Source: Diplonema papillatum (Eukaryota > Euglenozoa > Diplonemea > Diplonemida > Diplonemidae). Taken from it: a stretch of 64,000 nt of DNA. Location: NCBI GenBank assembly GCA_030068145.1, contig JAPJBO010000031.1, forward strand, positions 186,001 through 250,000, read 5' to 3'. Below are positions 40,601 through 51,659 of this stretch, piece after piece. The position numbers and the translations under genes are program-made. Each line of letters opens with the position of its first letter. Within the stretch, counting starts at the first letter, position 1. Below the pieces are notes generated by a model. That model was not told where the DNA came from and did not search any database. It was given only the letters and a program-made list of their open reading frames with translations.

Positions 40601-40774
40601 TCGCAGAGACGGTGATCCACAGGCAGGGCTTATCGAGCTCGACTGGTTTGGAGGCTTGCGGTAGACTCGCAGAGCCGGTCCCTGTTCAATAAGTTGTAGA
40701 AAGCCAACGAATCCGGAAGTCGAGCGGTCGTTTACCGACCCAAGCTGGCTTGCCAAGCCCCGAACGTAAGTTGT

Positions 40775-41005
40775 GCTTTTTGTTTTGTATACGCACCTGC
40801 TTTGCAGGAAATACTTGAGGAGGCTGCCAGCTGCAAAAGATCAAAGGAGGGAAATGTGCTGTAGCCCACCCGAAACACAGGTAAATCTGGGTTCTGTGGC
40901 GCGCGTAAGCGTTCAACGAAAAAGACCCACGTTGTAGTTGTATTGTTTTCTCCCCCTCTCCCCTCCTTCGAAGTGAGCACAAGGCAGCCCCTCGAGCATT
41001 TCTCG
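40775..41005 (+). mobile_element. RepA SINE-like element, copy 6
   Basis: Full-length copy from ACGCACCTGCTTTGCAGGAA to AGGCAGCCCCTCGAGCATTT. Confidence 0.7.
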
Positions 41006-41196
41006 TGAAAGAGGGCCTTATTAGAGGCCATGTTTGCGGCTGATCGATATGGCTAGTCACGTGCTCTCATTCTTGACTACTGGCGTCTTGTTACGGGGCA
41101 CGAGCACGAGTCTTGCTCTGTCGCGGCTAAGGTCTGAATGCGCCAGCTCCTGGGTCACACTCGTCTCCTTATTATTACCCTTCTTCTGTTCTTTTC

Positions 41197-41440
41197 TACA
41201 TAAGCGCCAGCTTGGAAGGAAGTGCTCGACAAAGCTGCCAGACAAAGAACCAAAGCGTTGGGACGTGGTCATGTAGGTACGACAAGACACACCAATACAA
41301 CAGGTCAACGTCCTGAGTGGAAAAACAACACACGGTGGTGTAAGCGAAGAACCAATCAGATCGTGTTTGTGCTGTTTTGCCCGTTACCTCCATATTTCCT
41401 CCCTTCTATTCGGAGTCAAAGCAGCTACGTCGAGTATTTT
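41197..41440 (+). mobile_element. RepB SINE-like element, copy 3
   Basis: From CATAAGCGCCAGCTTGGAAG to CAGCTACGTCGAGTATTTT, with an internal deletion relative to the copy at 16475. Confidence 0.65.
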
Positions 41441-41934
41441 CGAAACATTGCGATGTGTTCCAACATGTAAGATTGAACGATGTGCGAACCAACGCTACTA
41501 CTGATGGCCACCACTTTAGTTCACATGTCTGTGCTTCACAATGGAAAGTGTATTCCGAACACAAGACAGACCACGACTTACGAGTATCGTGCTGCTCACG
41601 ATTGCGGGAGTCAGAAAGCATTGACCCTAAAAGGACGGGCAGTTTGGCGACACGTTTTGCGGGCGTTTTATGCACCTACACCGGTGTATATCAAACTTTC
41701 CTGGGGGTTCCGAATATTTTTGGGTTCCCTGTGTGGTCCTAGTCGGGCGGTTCTTTTTGCTAAAGCCGGGTTAAAAAGCGGGCGGGGTTGTAGCACATTC
41801 GGTTTTGTGGTGTTGCCTCGGGCGCGGGCCCCGCGTACTCTATAGCAAGACGGAACCCGCCGCCCTTCTCAATTATGGTAACAACCGCTGTTGTCATAAT
41901 CAAAAAGTGACGGTTGGGAGCATACTGTGGAAGA
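41441..41934. other. intergenic stretch, no recognised gene
   Basis: A short inverted pair, GGTAACAACCGCTGTTG region, is present near 41876. No domain is found in the open frames. Confidence 0.4.
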
Positions 41935-42240
41935 AGAAGAAGAAGAAGAAGAAGAAGAAAAGAAAAAAGAAAAAGGCCGCTCCTGGTCCAGGAACGTGAC
42001 GGTCAACCACAGCTTGCAAAGCTTGAGTCGGAGGCAGCACAGTGCTACAACCCCGTCCGCTCTGCCTTGCGGCTGACCGTCTCGACGAGCTTATGTTCAG
42101 CGTGAGCGCCAAGCCCCAAGGTGCGCCACGCCTTGATGCTTTAGTTTGGGAAATCGGTAGCCACTTGACCCGCAGGCCCGTGGCTCTGCAGTACCGCCGA
42201 ACACGTGAAGCTTGGCTCCCGTGTAGCAGGCTTTCCCTGG
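41935..42240 (+). repeat. RepD dispersed element, copy 2
   Basis: It starts with an (AGA)n tract and follows the 2140-2425 copy closely, including TGGGAAATCGGTAGCCACTTG and GTACCGCCGAACACGTGAAG. Confidence 0.75.
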
Positions 42241-42436
42241 TACCCGAAGAAGAGGCATACTGTGGAAATTACCAAAATAGGTGATAGCACATGCGCACAA
42301 ACAAAACCCCGGCTGTGCGAAAAGAAGAGTTATGCCACGTTTTCTTTCTCGTGAAAACATTTAGACAACAACCCGGCCTCTTTTTTGTATCTGCCGAGAG
42401 CTGCGACTCTGCAATTCTCGTTTTTGCGAATTCTTT

Positions 42437-42690
42437 TTCCATAAGCGCCAGCTTGAGAGGAAATGCTCGACGATGCTGCCCGACAAAGAACAGAAGGGAT
42501 CCCAAGTGCTGTAACTACCGAACCACGTGTTGAACGGACGTGAGGTCATGCGGGTCTACCCCCGACACGACTATTCACACAAACAAAACAGGTCAAAAGT
42601 CCTGAGTGAGAAAGCAACACACGGTGGTGTAAGCGAAGAACATATCAGATTGTGTTTGTATTGTATTTGCCCCTTACCTACCCCCCCACA
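42437..42690 (+). mobile_element. RepB SINE-like element, copy 4
   Basis: From CCATAAGCGCCAGCTTGAGA to GTATTTGCCCCTTACC. The RepB end (CCATTCGGAGTCGAAGCAGC to CGTCGAGTATTT) reappears at 42950-43003, so a MITE appears to have inserted into this RepB copy. Confidence 0.7.
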
Positions 42691-42725
42691 TTAGAGGCAA
42701 GTAGCGCCTGAACACGAAACTAAGA

Positions 42726-42948
42726 TTTTCCCCCCCCGTGCATAAGATGGATGAATAATTCGGACGGTATCCATCTTAATCAAGGGGGGTATCCATCTTA
42801 AACACGGGGGCACTGTAGACTACAGTGCAGTCGCCTTACACGGGGGTACCTCACCCCCGTGTTTAAGATGGATTGGCATTCTCGCCCGTTATCCATCTTA
42901 ATCAAGGGGGTTTGGCTATCCATCTTATGCACGGGGGGGGGGGGTTGG
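42726..42948. mobile_element. MITE with C-run/G-run terminal inverted repeats
   Basis: The left end CCCCCCGTGCATAAGATGG and the right end CCATCTTATGCACGGGGGG are perfect inverted repeats. Inside, TATCCATCTTAATCAAGGGG occurs twice and smaller palindromes (CTGTAGACTACAG) are present. About 220 bp, no coding. Confidence 0.8.
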
Positions 42949-43499
42949 TACCTCTATATTTCCTCCCTTCCATTCGGAGTCGAAGCAGCTACGTCGAGTA
43001 TTTGGATGAGCAACAAACCTGGGTTAGTCGGCGGGCCTCAAGGCTGCCGCCAGTGCGAATTTTTGAGTTCTCGCCCGGGAAAGGATAGAGCTGTTGCCCC
43101 GTCGCTCCTGTGGCTCTACAACGTTCTCAACCAGGCTATCTCCTCCTCCTGGGATCTCTCTCCCCGATCATCAAGGAGGGAAGTCACAGCAACGAAGAGT
43201 AAGACAAAGGTGCGGCCAGACTCGCTTTGCCAACAGCAGGCGTGGTGTCTATTCTGAAGGAGAACCCCCTGGCTGCATAAGGCCCCCCTGTCCCCAACAC
43301 CATTATTCTGAAGAGCGTACCGTACCTCCGGGGTTCGCATTTCGCGAGTTCTCGGCCGCTGCGACCGTCGCGCGAGGATAGTGCTTTCTTTACGACCCCC
43401 CGGCTTCTCGGCATGGCGCTCGGCTGAAGCGAGCGAGTGGTTTTTTTTTGATTCCAGCACCGAACCAGCTACTCACGTGCCACCGCGGCAAGCGTGAGC

Positions 43500-43575
43500 G
43501 TCCCGATAGCGAACAACGTACAGCGATGGAAAGCTGCAAAGAACTTTGAAAAGAGGGTTAAAAAGTCCCTGAAAA
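43500..43575 (+). rRNA. 28S rRNA domain I fragment, unit 1
   Basis: CCGATAGCGAACAA followed by GCAAAGAACTTTGAAAAGAG and GTTAAAAAGTCCCTGAAA match the conserved LSU segment that follows the D1 region (usual CGATAGCGAACAAGTACCG and AAAAGAACTTTGAAAAGAGA). A few substitutions and a small insertion are present. Confidence 0.75.
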
Positions 43576-43972
43576 CCGATGAGTGGTAAGAGTTGGAGAT
43601 GCGTTCAAATCTTAATCATTGCTCCTTCACTGGGGTTTAAAGGTTGTGCCCAGAGTCACAGCAAGGAAGAGTAAGACAAAGGTGAGGTCAGACTCGCTTT
43701 GCCAACAGCAGGCGTGGTGTCTATTCTGAAGGAGAACCCCCTGGCTGCATAAGGCCCCCCCTGTCCCCAACACCATTATTCTGAAGAGCGTACCGTACCT
43801 CCGGGGTTCGCATTTCGCGAGTTCTCGGCCGCTGCGACCGTCGCGCGAGGATAGTGCTTTCTTTACGACCCCCCGGCTTCTCGGCATGGCGCTCGGCTGA
43901 AGCGAGCGAGTGGTTTTTTTTTGATTCCAGCACCGAACCAGCTACTCACGTGCCACCGCGGCAAGCGTGAGC

Positions 43973-44048
43973 GTCCCGATAGCGAACAAGGTACAGCGAT
44001 GGAAAGCTGCAAAGAACTTTGAAAAGAGGGTTAAAAAGTCCCTGAAAA
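43973..44048 (+). rRNA. 28S rRNA domain I fragment, unit 2
   Basis: Same segment in the second 473-bp unit, differing from unit 1 by one base near AACAAGG. Confidence 0.75.
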
Positions 44049-44445
44049 CCGATGAGTGGTAAGAGTTGGAGATGCGTTCAAATCTTAATCATTGCTCCTT
44101 CACTGGGGTTTAAAGGTTGTGCCCAGAGTCACAGCAAGGAAGAGTAAGACAAAGGTGAGGTCAGACTCGCTTTGCCAACAGCAGGCGTGGTGTCTATTCT
44201 GAAGGAGAACCCCCTGGCTGCATAAGGCCCCCCCTGTCCCCAACACCATTATTCTGAAGAGCGTACCGTACCTCCGGGGTTCGCATTTCGCGAGTTCTCG
44301 GCCGCTGCGACCGTCGCGCGAGGATAGTGCTTTCTTTACGACCCCCCGGCTTCTCGGCATGGCGCTCGGCTGAAGCGAGCGAGTGGTTTTTTTTTGATTC
44401 CAGCACCGAACCAGCTACTCACGTGCCACCGCGGCAAGCGTGAGC

Positions 44446-44521
44446 GTCCCGATAGCGAACAAGGTACAGCGATGGAAAGCTGCAAAGAACTTTGAAAAGA
44501 GGGTTAAAAAGTCCCTGAAAA
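44446..44521 (+). rRNA. 28S rRNA domain I fragment, unit 3
   Basis: Same segment in the third unit, identical to unit 2. Confidence 0.75.
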
Positions 44522-45044
44522 CCGATGAGTGGTAAGAGTTGGAGATGCATTCAAATCTTAATCATTGCTCCTTCACTGGGGTTTAAAGGTTGTGCCCAGA
44601 GCCACAGCAAGGAAGAGTAAGACAAAGGTGCGGTCAGACTCGCTTTGTCAACAGCAGGCGTGGTGTCTATTCTGAAGGAGAATCCTGGCTGCATAAGGTA
44701 CACCATTATTACGAAGACGTACCCCCGGGGTTTGCATTTTACAGTTGTACTGAAGACAAGCACAGAGATGGCTGGCCACAGGGCAGAGCAGACGGGTTGC
44801 ATGCAGACCGCGCGGCTAACGCCGACACAGCTGCGGTTGGCCGACGCGCTTGTACTTGGAGCGAAACTTCTTCTTCAAAAGACTTCCTTTTCTTCTTCGC
44901 CCGCTTCTTCTTTTCTTCTCTACCCAGGGGGTCGTGTGTAATTGTCACCCCCCAAATGGCAAGAATTAACCGAGGGGTGACGATTGCAAACGTAGGGGTG
45001 ACAATTACACACGTCACCATGCGGATACCAGAAGACTGTCTCCG

Positions 45045-45209
45045 TAAAGGGGGGGGGTCGAATAATAACAGTTATTTGACACACGTCTGGTTGTCTAAAA
45101 ACACTACCACTATTTGATCCTGCTACTGTTCGGCTACCCGGAACTTTTTTTATTATTCGCCAAATCGAAGAATAACACAGTGTCATTATTCGACCCCCCC
45201 CCCCTTTAC
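45045..45209. mobile_element. MITE with G-run inside its terminal inverted repeat
   Basis: The left end GTAAAGGGGGGGGGTCG then AATAATAACA, and on the minus strand the right end GTAAAGGGGGGGGGG then TCGAATAATGACA. About 165 bp with no coding. A relic copy lies at 7316-7475. Confidence 0.75.
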
Positions 45210-45470
45210 TAGAAGGTAACCCACCCAGCCGGTCCGCAAATTCATGAAAAGCCATCACAAACATGCTGGCATAACACTTGAAGTGGCAGTCCCCGTGTGT
45301 ATCCACAGTGACGTTTGAAATTGTCACCCTACGTTCGTAATTGTCTTCCCCACCACCGATAACGTCATCTGGGGGGGGGGGGGGGGCAGTGCTGATACTA
45401 AGCCTGAGACCCAAAACGAAGTTTCTAACCCTGGGTACCCCCCCCCCTACCCCCCCCCTCCTGGTGCAAC

Positions 45471-45735
45471 CCACTGTGGACCTACTGTGGGACCCACCTT
45501 AGCTAAATTCTCTAAGGTGAAATGGTGGAAAAAGTGGGTCAAAATTTTTTTTTTTCGAGTGCTTTTTTGGGGGGATTTGGGCCAAAAAAAAAATTTTTTT
45601 TTTCTTGGTCGCTGCTGAGGAAACCACCTTGGAGCGATCACCACCCTGCTGCACACAGGCCCTGCAGGAGGGGGGGGGGGGGGGAGGGGGGAAGATACTT
45701 TTCCCATTTTCTGGATATTTTCACCTCAAAGTACT
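45471..45735 (+). repeat. RepI dispersed element, copy 1
   Basis: AAATTCTCTAAGGTGAAATGG, a GGGCCAAAAAAAAA(T)n stretch, ACCACCTTGGAGCG and a G-run recur in the same order at 49088-49300. Strings of A then T give it a curved, low-complexity core. Confidence 0.65.
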
Positions 45736-46727
45736 GCATCCAAACGTGAAAATGGGGTATGCATGTGTTTCATGCGCCTCACTTTGACCAGAGAGGTAGA
45801 AAAACGGGGGTTTCACCGGAATTACGCCGGAACACCTTTGAAAAGTGGTCAAAGTACCATAAAAAAGGCCAAACCCAAATGTTGCCTTTATTCCTAAATT
45901 TGCACATTTGGGGCTTCTCAGCCGCTTCTGTCGCGTCTGTCCGACCGAAGGGACCTGAAGACCTGCTTCGAAAAGAAACAGACCGCAAAGGAAGAGACCC
46001 CGGGGCGAGCTCATTGCAAGAATGCAGCCAGTGTCCCCTACTTGACTGCCTTAGCAACGTCCCCATTCACACGGGTTTGCCTGTCGCCTTGCACGGACGG
46101 AGGATGACAGAACGCTTGGTGGACATTCCACGCACGTCCGTCCTGTAGCGCGGGGTTAGGGCAGCGATTTTTGATGCGCACACGTGCACACCAATTCAGA
46201 AGGTTTGCACGGCCGCACGTACGGCGCACGCTCGCGGCTGACTGGCGCAACCAAAGGGTGAGGGGTGAGGGGCGGCAGCTTTATCATCATCTACTTCGCC
46301 AAATTCGCGAAGTGAAGTGTGGATAGGCTGATACATGTATAAGATGTATGCACTGCGACAACAACTAATTGTGGGAGTACACCCGTGCCTTTTTGCCATT
46401 CCGTCTCGGGAACTGTTCTCTTGGCACTGTGGGCCGCCCAACTGTCACATACCGGAAGTGTCACGGTGCTTTCAGGCCTCAGCCCTGTTCCTTCCAAATT
46501 TTCATCTTTTCTTGCTCTCTACAGGTCTTCGCCGGTCGTCCTGTCGTTCCCTCCTGAACTCAATCTTTCGTCACTCCTGGTGGGTCTTGGGGCTATTTTG
46601 GGTACTGCCAGGGTGGCAAACGAGTTCTGGAACCGATTTTGGACGCCAAGAGCCCATATTCAGCTGCAAGGCCGTGCCTTTGCACCAAAATCCGAATAAA
46701 GGCAACATTTGGGAGTATCTTCCCCCC
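45736..46727. other. intergenic stretch, no recognised gene
   Basis: AACCCAAATGTTGCCTTTAT at about 45877 and, inverted, ATAAAGGCAACATTTGGGAG at about 46696 are the clearest internal repeat. Open frames (for example 46335-46943) show no domain. Confidence 0.4.
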
Positions 46728-48577
46728 CTAGGCATAGTGGTCAAACGATTCGCATTATCGCATATTATCGCAATTGGGATTTTGGCGCCGATTATCGCAT
46801 TTTCATTCGCATTATCGCACGATTATCGCATATTATCGCGTATTATCGCATATTATCGCATGTGCGATAATGATTATCGCACGATTATCGCACATTATCG
46901 CGGCAGTCCTTTGGCGGACCCGGAGCGAGGCAGGATGGCTTGACAGGCGCAGAAAGTGAGAAAACGAGTCCGCGGAGCTCGTCGTGTGAGCCGGTCCATC
47001 CCCTCTTGATAGACCGTGATAGACCGAAGAATACAGCACCGGGCAACTCGATGCAGCTCTAGGGACTAGGGATGGACCTGATAGACCGTGGTGGACCGTG
47101 ATTGACACTGTGATAAACAGCGGCAGGCACTTCGATGCAGTTTCAAGAGATAGGGACGGACCGGCTCATCGTCGTGAGCCCTTCTCACTCGCGCCGTGCT
47201 ACCGTGACGCTTTGACAACTGCGATGGCTCGATCCCTTCTTGGTCAACAAAACGCGCAAGCTCTCTTTCATCGGCTTCATCAACGACTTAAGCTTTGCCG
47301 ACACGGGAGCCTCAGCCTTCCCCGGGAAGTGGCAACAAGGTGTATGCTCTTTACGCTGCCTGGGTACGCCACAATGCCGAGATTCACACACCACCCACGT
47401 TTTGCAGCTGGAAGGAGGACAGAAGTGATGCTAAACGACATAGAAGCAGCTTGCTCCAAGGACCGCTGGAACGACGCCAAACCCGTGTATCCGCAGGACG
47501 TACCCTTCGCCCAATGGAAACTGAAGTTTCTCATCAAGGCGTTTAGCCGCCGCCGTAGGCCGTGCCGTGACGTTGTGGGTGTCTATCAAGCTCTCACAGT
47601 TCCTTGTATTTTCTCCTGCTTCATCCGGAAGTCGTCCACCGAAACAACCCTTGCACTGGTAGGGCGCCGCCTGCCATATCATGACTTCGCACCCACTTCC
47701 GTACCCTACTCATGGCCGAGACCATCGTCAGCAACCCGACGACAGACAGATGCCTCTTGCAATGTCAATCTCTGGCTGGCGGGTGAGCTCGCCTCGCGGG
47801 GGATCGCGCATTGTAGCGCTGTGGGCTCTCTTCTTCTTTGTGACTGCACGGCCAACGGTCTACTTCACGCCTTGATGAGAAACTTCAGTTTCCATTGAGC
47901 GAAGGGTATGTCCTGCGGACACACGGGTTTGGCGTCGTTCCAGCGGTCCTTGGAGGCAAGCTGCTTCTATGCCGTTTATCATCAGTTTCGTCCTCCTTGT
48001 GCGTGGCGTATCCAGGCAGCGTAAAGAGCATAAACCTTGTCGCCACTTCCCGGGGAAGGCTGAGGCTCCCGTGTCAGCAACGCTTAACTCGTTTTGGTGC
48101 CGGTGCGTGGACATCTCTCACGCCGGGCTTTTGTCTGGTTCCGGATGTTTCACTGGGGCTCGCCGAACATGGTCTTCCCTCGTACACAAGTCATGGTTGG
48201 TCTTGTTTCGGCGGTTTGTCAAGTTCCAGAATGACACTGTCTTCTGAAGACCCCCATGTGCTTCTTGCGTCTGGAGAGCATCTGGACAACTTCAGCAGAT
48301 ACTACGACCAGCTGGCACGATCGATGGGGCGGCAACGGAATCTGGATGTGGTTGCCAGAAAGGACAGGTTCTCAGCACTCTTGCTACAAACCCCAGAGAA
48401 AGTCACAAAGCTTTCCCCCGGAACCAACCCCTACAGGGGTACATCCTCTGTACAAATAGAGTATAATGGATTATCGCATATTATCGCATGCCGATTATGT
48501 GCGATAATTTTGTGCGATAATGCGATAATTATTATCGCATGCGAATCGTTTGACCACTATGCCTAGGGGGGGGGGGA
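46728..48577. mobile_element. foldback-1: 1.85 kb element with terminal inverted repeats
   Basis: The left end CCTAGGCATAGTGGTCAAAC then GATTCGCA is matched by TGCGAATCGTTTGACC then ACTATGCCTAGG at the right, each flanked by a C- or G-run. TTATCGCA repeats fill both subterminal regions. Inside, 47275-47545 and 47885-48105 form a second inverted repeat, and a RepF lies at 46985-47165. The right subterminal part shares AGTCACAAAG and neighbouring motifs with foldback-2. The 266-codon frame at 47098-47898 has no known domain, so no transposase is seen. Confidence 0.75.
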
Positions 48578-48649
48578 CAGCGCTCTTGTTAAGGATCAGC
48601 CACTTTGGCCGGATGGCCGGATAAACCAGACCCCCCCCCCCCCCCCCCC

Positions 48650-49052
48650 CCTGGTGCTGCACACGGCAACCCATGTCCACTGTGCTCTGCGGAGTTTACT
48701 TCGCAGATTGCCACCGTAAAAAGAAGACAAGTCAGTGCTGCCTAGCGAGTCGCAGTCACAATCAGGGCGAGTGCCCTGAGTTTTTTAACTGATTGCTCAG
48801 ACACGGTTGTAGGGGCCTTCTCCCCGTGACGGATTCGCCTGTGCTCTAGTAGCACGGGTGGTCCTGGCTGTGACGAGCTACGATCAGCCGCCTGACAAAC
48901 CAGACTCACACCGCAGTCCTGTCTGCAGACACTCAGGTTCCACGCTGATGATGGTCCGCCTTATGTGTCCGTGGCTTGAAGGACCGAAACACGGCGCAGA
49001 CGGGACCAGTGCGGTGTTGAGCACATATCCATTCCAAGCACGTTCTTGCAAA
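48650..49052 (+). repeat. RepE dispersed element, copy 2
   Basis: It is almost identical to 12408-12800, from GGTGCTGCACACGGCAACC to CCATTCCAAGCACGTTC. Confidence 0.8.
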
Positions 49053-49087
49053 CCCCCCCCCCCCCTCTACAGTGCAGTTGCCTTGGA

Positions 49088-49280
49088 GGCTGGGTGGTCA
49101 AATTCTCTAAGGTGAAATGGTCAAAATTCCCTGCCAAAAGTGGGCCACAAAAATTTTCCAAAGTGTGGTATTTGGGGTATTTGGGGCAAAAAAAAAATTT
49201 TTTTTTTCTGACCGCCCACCGTGGTGACCACCTTAGAGTGTGACAGGTAGCGTCTCCCCCCTCCACAGTGAAAATAGCCT

Positions 49281-49311
<31 letters not shown>

Positions 49312-49320
49312 TCAGCCGGC
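49088..49320 (+). repeat. RepI copy 2 followed by a long G-run
   Basis: It has the same order of blocks as 45471-45735 and ends in a run of about 30 G near 49281-49310. Confidence 0.6.
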
Positions 49321-51055
49321 TGATGGATGGATGGATGGTTCTTAACAAGATGCCTGGGGGGGAAGGGTGTTTAGGGGGGGGGGGACCCACCCACCCTCGT
49401 TGCCGTCCGGCTGACAACGATGCCGAGTTTAGGGGCCTTAGCATCAGCACTGGGGGGGGGGGGGATGACAATTGCACACGTCGCCCTAGGTACAAGGAAC
49501 AGGCACCGCCACGAGCGGCTTCTTCCTTGCACAGCCGCGCGTTCAGTGCCAGCCAACACGTAACGATGCCGCTTGAAGGCACTCCTATTTGCCTTCTTTT
49601 TCTTACCCCCTTTTTTTCTCCGTCCTTTCTTCCTGCCAGCGCCTCGTTCGTTTGTCTTCGTGCTTTTCCAGCAGCTGCTAGGCGGGAATGGTACGTGGAG
49701 CTACGGGAACCGCAGCATTCCACGACCAGGAAGGGCACATGCTCACTATACATGCGAAAGGGAGTTCCATGGAGGGAATCTTGTAGCCGGTGCTGAACCC
49801 AGATTTACCTGCGTTGTGCGGGGTAACCATGCTAGAGGGAACCGCATGCCAGACGGGCGTACTGCAGCCGGCACTTACCCCAAGTTTGCCTGCGTTGTGG
49901 GGGGGTAGTTTGTGTTCGAATCTGCAAAGAATCTGTGGCGATATATCTGCATCGCTGACGGCGCGGTTATCTCTTCGCACGTGATGTGTCATGCTTTCGC
50001 CTCTTGAGCTCGTCTTGATCGTCGCGCTCAGGCGCGTTTGGCCGCGCTTCCCCTTCGATTGCTCGTCCAGGAGCATCGGTTGCGCGTCGCTGGTTGCTTC
50101 CCTACGGCGGCGCTATGGCGATGACCGTGTCGTCTTCCGTGGTGTTGCCGAGGTTGATTGTCGCTTCTTCGTCTTCGCTCTCGAGATTGGGGTTCGCTCT
50201 TCGTCCTCAGCTGCTTTCGGAAGCAGCAGTACCACGTTGGCGCTTCGTTTGCTTCGGCGGAGGCGCTGCTGCCGCGGGGCTTATCAGCTCGCCTTCCGCT
50301 TCTCCGTCGTCCCGACCCCTCTCGCTACCGCCGCTCGATGGTGCCCTTTCCGACAGCACTGTCCGGGCGCAAGTCCGCGCACGTGGGCATTCCGTGGTCG
50401 AGGCATCCTTCGAAGAAAGGTCCATCACACTGGTTCCAGGCTACTTAACCCGGGTCTCTGGGTCGCGTCCCCCTCCTTCTCTTCGTCGCCTGGTGGCTTC
50501 GCGCTTCCCCTTCGTCTTGCATCACCTCGTCTCCACTCCGTTTGTGCCACCTGATTACAGGGTGCGGTCTCTGCGGTAGCTGTAGTACGCACTGGCGTTC
50601 GATGACCTTCGGTGCAACGGCGGGTGTAGAGCGGTGGAGGAGGTGCGGTGCGCCGACAGCATGTCGCCCGCGCTCTCGTGCACCTTGGGGACACCTCCTG
50701 CGTCAGGTCCGCGAGCTCGTAGGCGGAGGCGGTCACAGTGTGGCTCGTGAGGGCTCGTGAGCCGCAGCAGCTCGTTCTGCCTCGTGATGACCTGCTGCGC
50801 TTCTTCGACGTCTGCCATATTCTTGTCGAGCACAGACGTCAGCACCGCGGTGATCGCCTCTCGGTCGTCGTCCCGCACGTTGTGCATCGCGTCGTTCAGT
50901 GCTCCGTGCACATCTTCACCGCGAGGCCGTCGCCCTCCTTGGGGTGGGTCTCACAACACCACGTGTTCCGACGCTTGCACCCGGCGCACTTCGCTTTTTG
51001 GTGCTGAGGACACACCCTCCCGCCCATCTCGTTGCTCGTCCGCCTGCTCTGCCCT
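49321..51055. other. intergenic stretch with long GC-rich open frames
   Basis: Frames run on both strands at 49991-50580 and 50555-51030. On the minus strand at about 50900-51030 a Cys-rich piece (CPQHQKAKCAGCKRR, WCCETHPKEGDGL) resembles the orphan exon at 17204. No complete gene could be assembled. Confidence 0.35.
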
Positions 51056-51059
51056 CTAT

Positions 51060-51130
51060 ATTGAGGGTTTGCTGAACGCTTACGCCTGCCACTAAACCCG
51101 GGTTTACCTGTGTTTCGTGTGGACGACATG
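51060..51130 (-). mobile_element. RepA fragment, antisense
   Basis: GCTTACGCCTGCCACTAAAC and TTTACCTGTGTTTCGTGTGG are the reverse complement of the RepA middle. Confidence 0.6.
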
Positions 51131-51139
51131 GCCCAAATT

Positions 51140-51465
51140 TGACGGAAAACCACTGTTACATCGATGTAATGGGCCAAATTTGACCGAAAACGACTGTTAC
51201 ATCAATGTAATGACCCAAATTTGACGGAAAACCACTGTTACATCGATGTAATGGGCAGAATCTGACGGAAAACCGCTGTTACATCGATGTAATGGGCAGA
51301 ATCTGACGGAAAACCACTGTTACATCAATGTAATGGGCCAAATTTGACCGAAAACCACTGTTACATCAATGTAATGGCCCAAATTTGACCGAAAACCACT
51401 GTTACATCAATGTAATGGCCCAAATTTGACGGAAAACCACTGTTACATTGATGTAATGGGCAGAA
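51140..51465. repeat. 41-bp tandem repeat with a palindromic core
   Basis: AAATTTGACCGAAAACCACTG then TTACATCGATGTAA recurs about eight times with a period of 41 bp (for example 51169 and 51210). The 14-base palindrome TTACATCGATGTAA is kept in form, with CAATG or TGATG variants, in every unit. Confidence 0.85.
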
Positions 51466-51659
51466 TCCGGATTTTACACCAAAACCCGCAGAGCGTGTCG
51501 ATGGGGACCAGGAGCGGGAGTTTCGTACGTGAACGGACAGGAAAGAACAAACAAGTAACAATAGGTCGACAGACAACGGACTGTCGTTCATCGTCGGAAA
51601 CACTACAAACAAGGAGCCCTGTTTCCAAGGAGGAACAGGGGGGTGGGAAGGCTTCCTTG

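Larger units (their letters stand above)
43182..44745 (+). repeat. 473-bp tandem repeat, three units and a partial fourth
   Basis: AGTCACAGCAA recurs at 43182, 43654, 44127 and (variant) 44600, a period of 472-473 bp. Units two and three are practically identical. Each ends with a 28S rRNA domain I fragment. The fourth unit diverges after about 140 bp. Confidence 0.9.

Noticed and set aside
47098-47898. 266-codon ORF inside foldback-1 as a possible transposase
   Set aside because: Its halves are the two arms of an inverted repeat and part of a RepF; no catalytic motif is visible.
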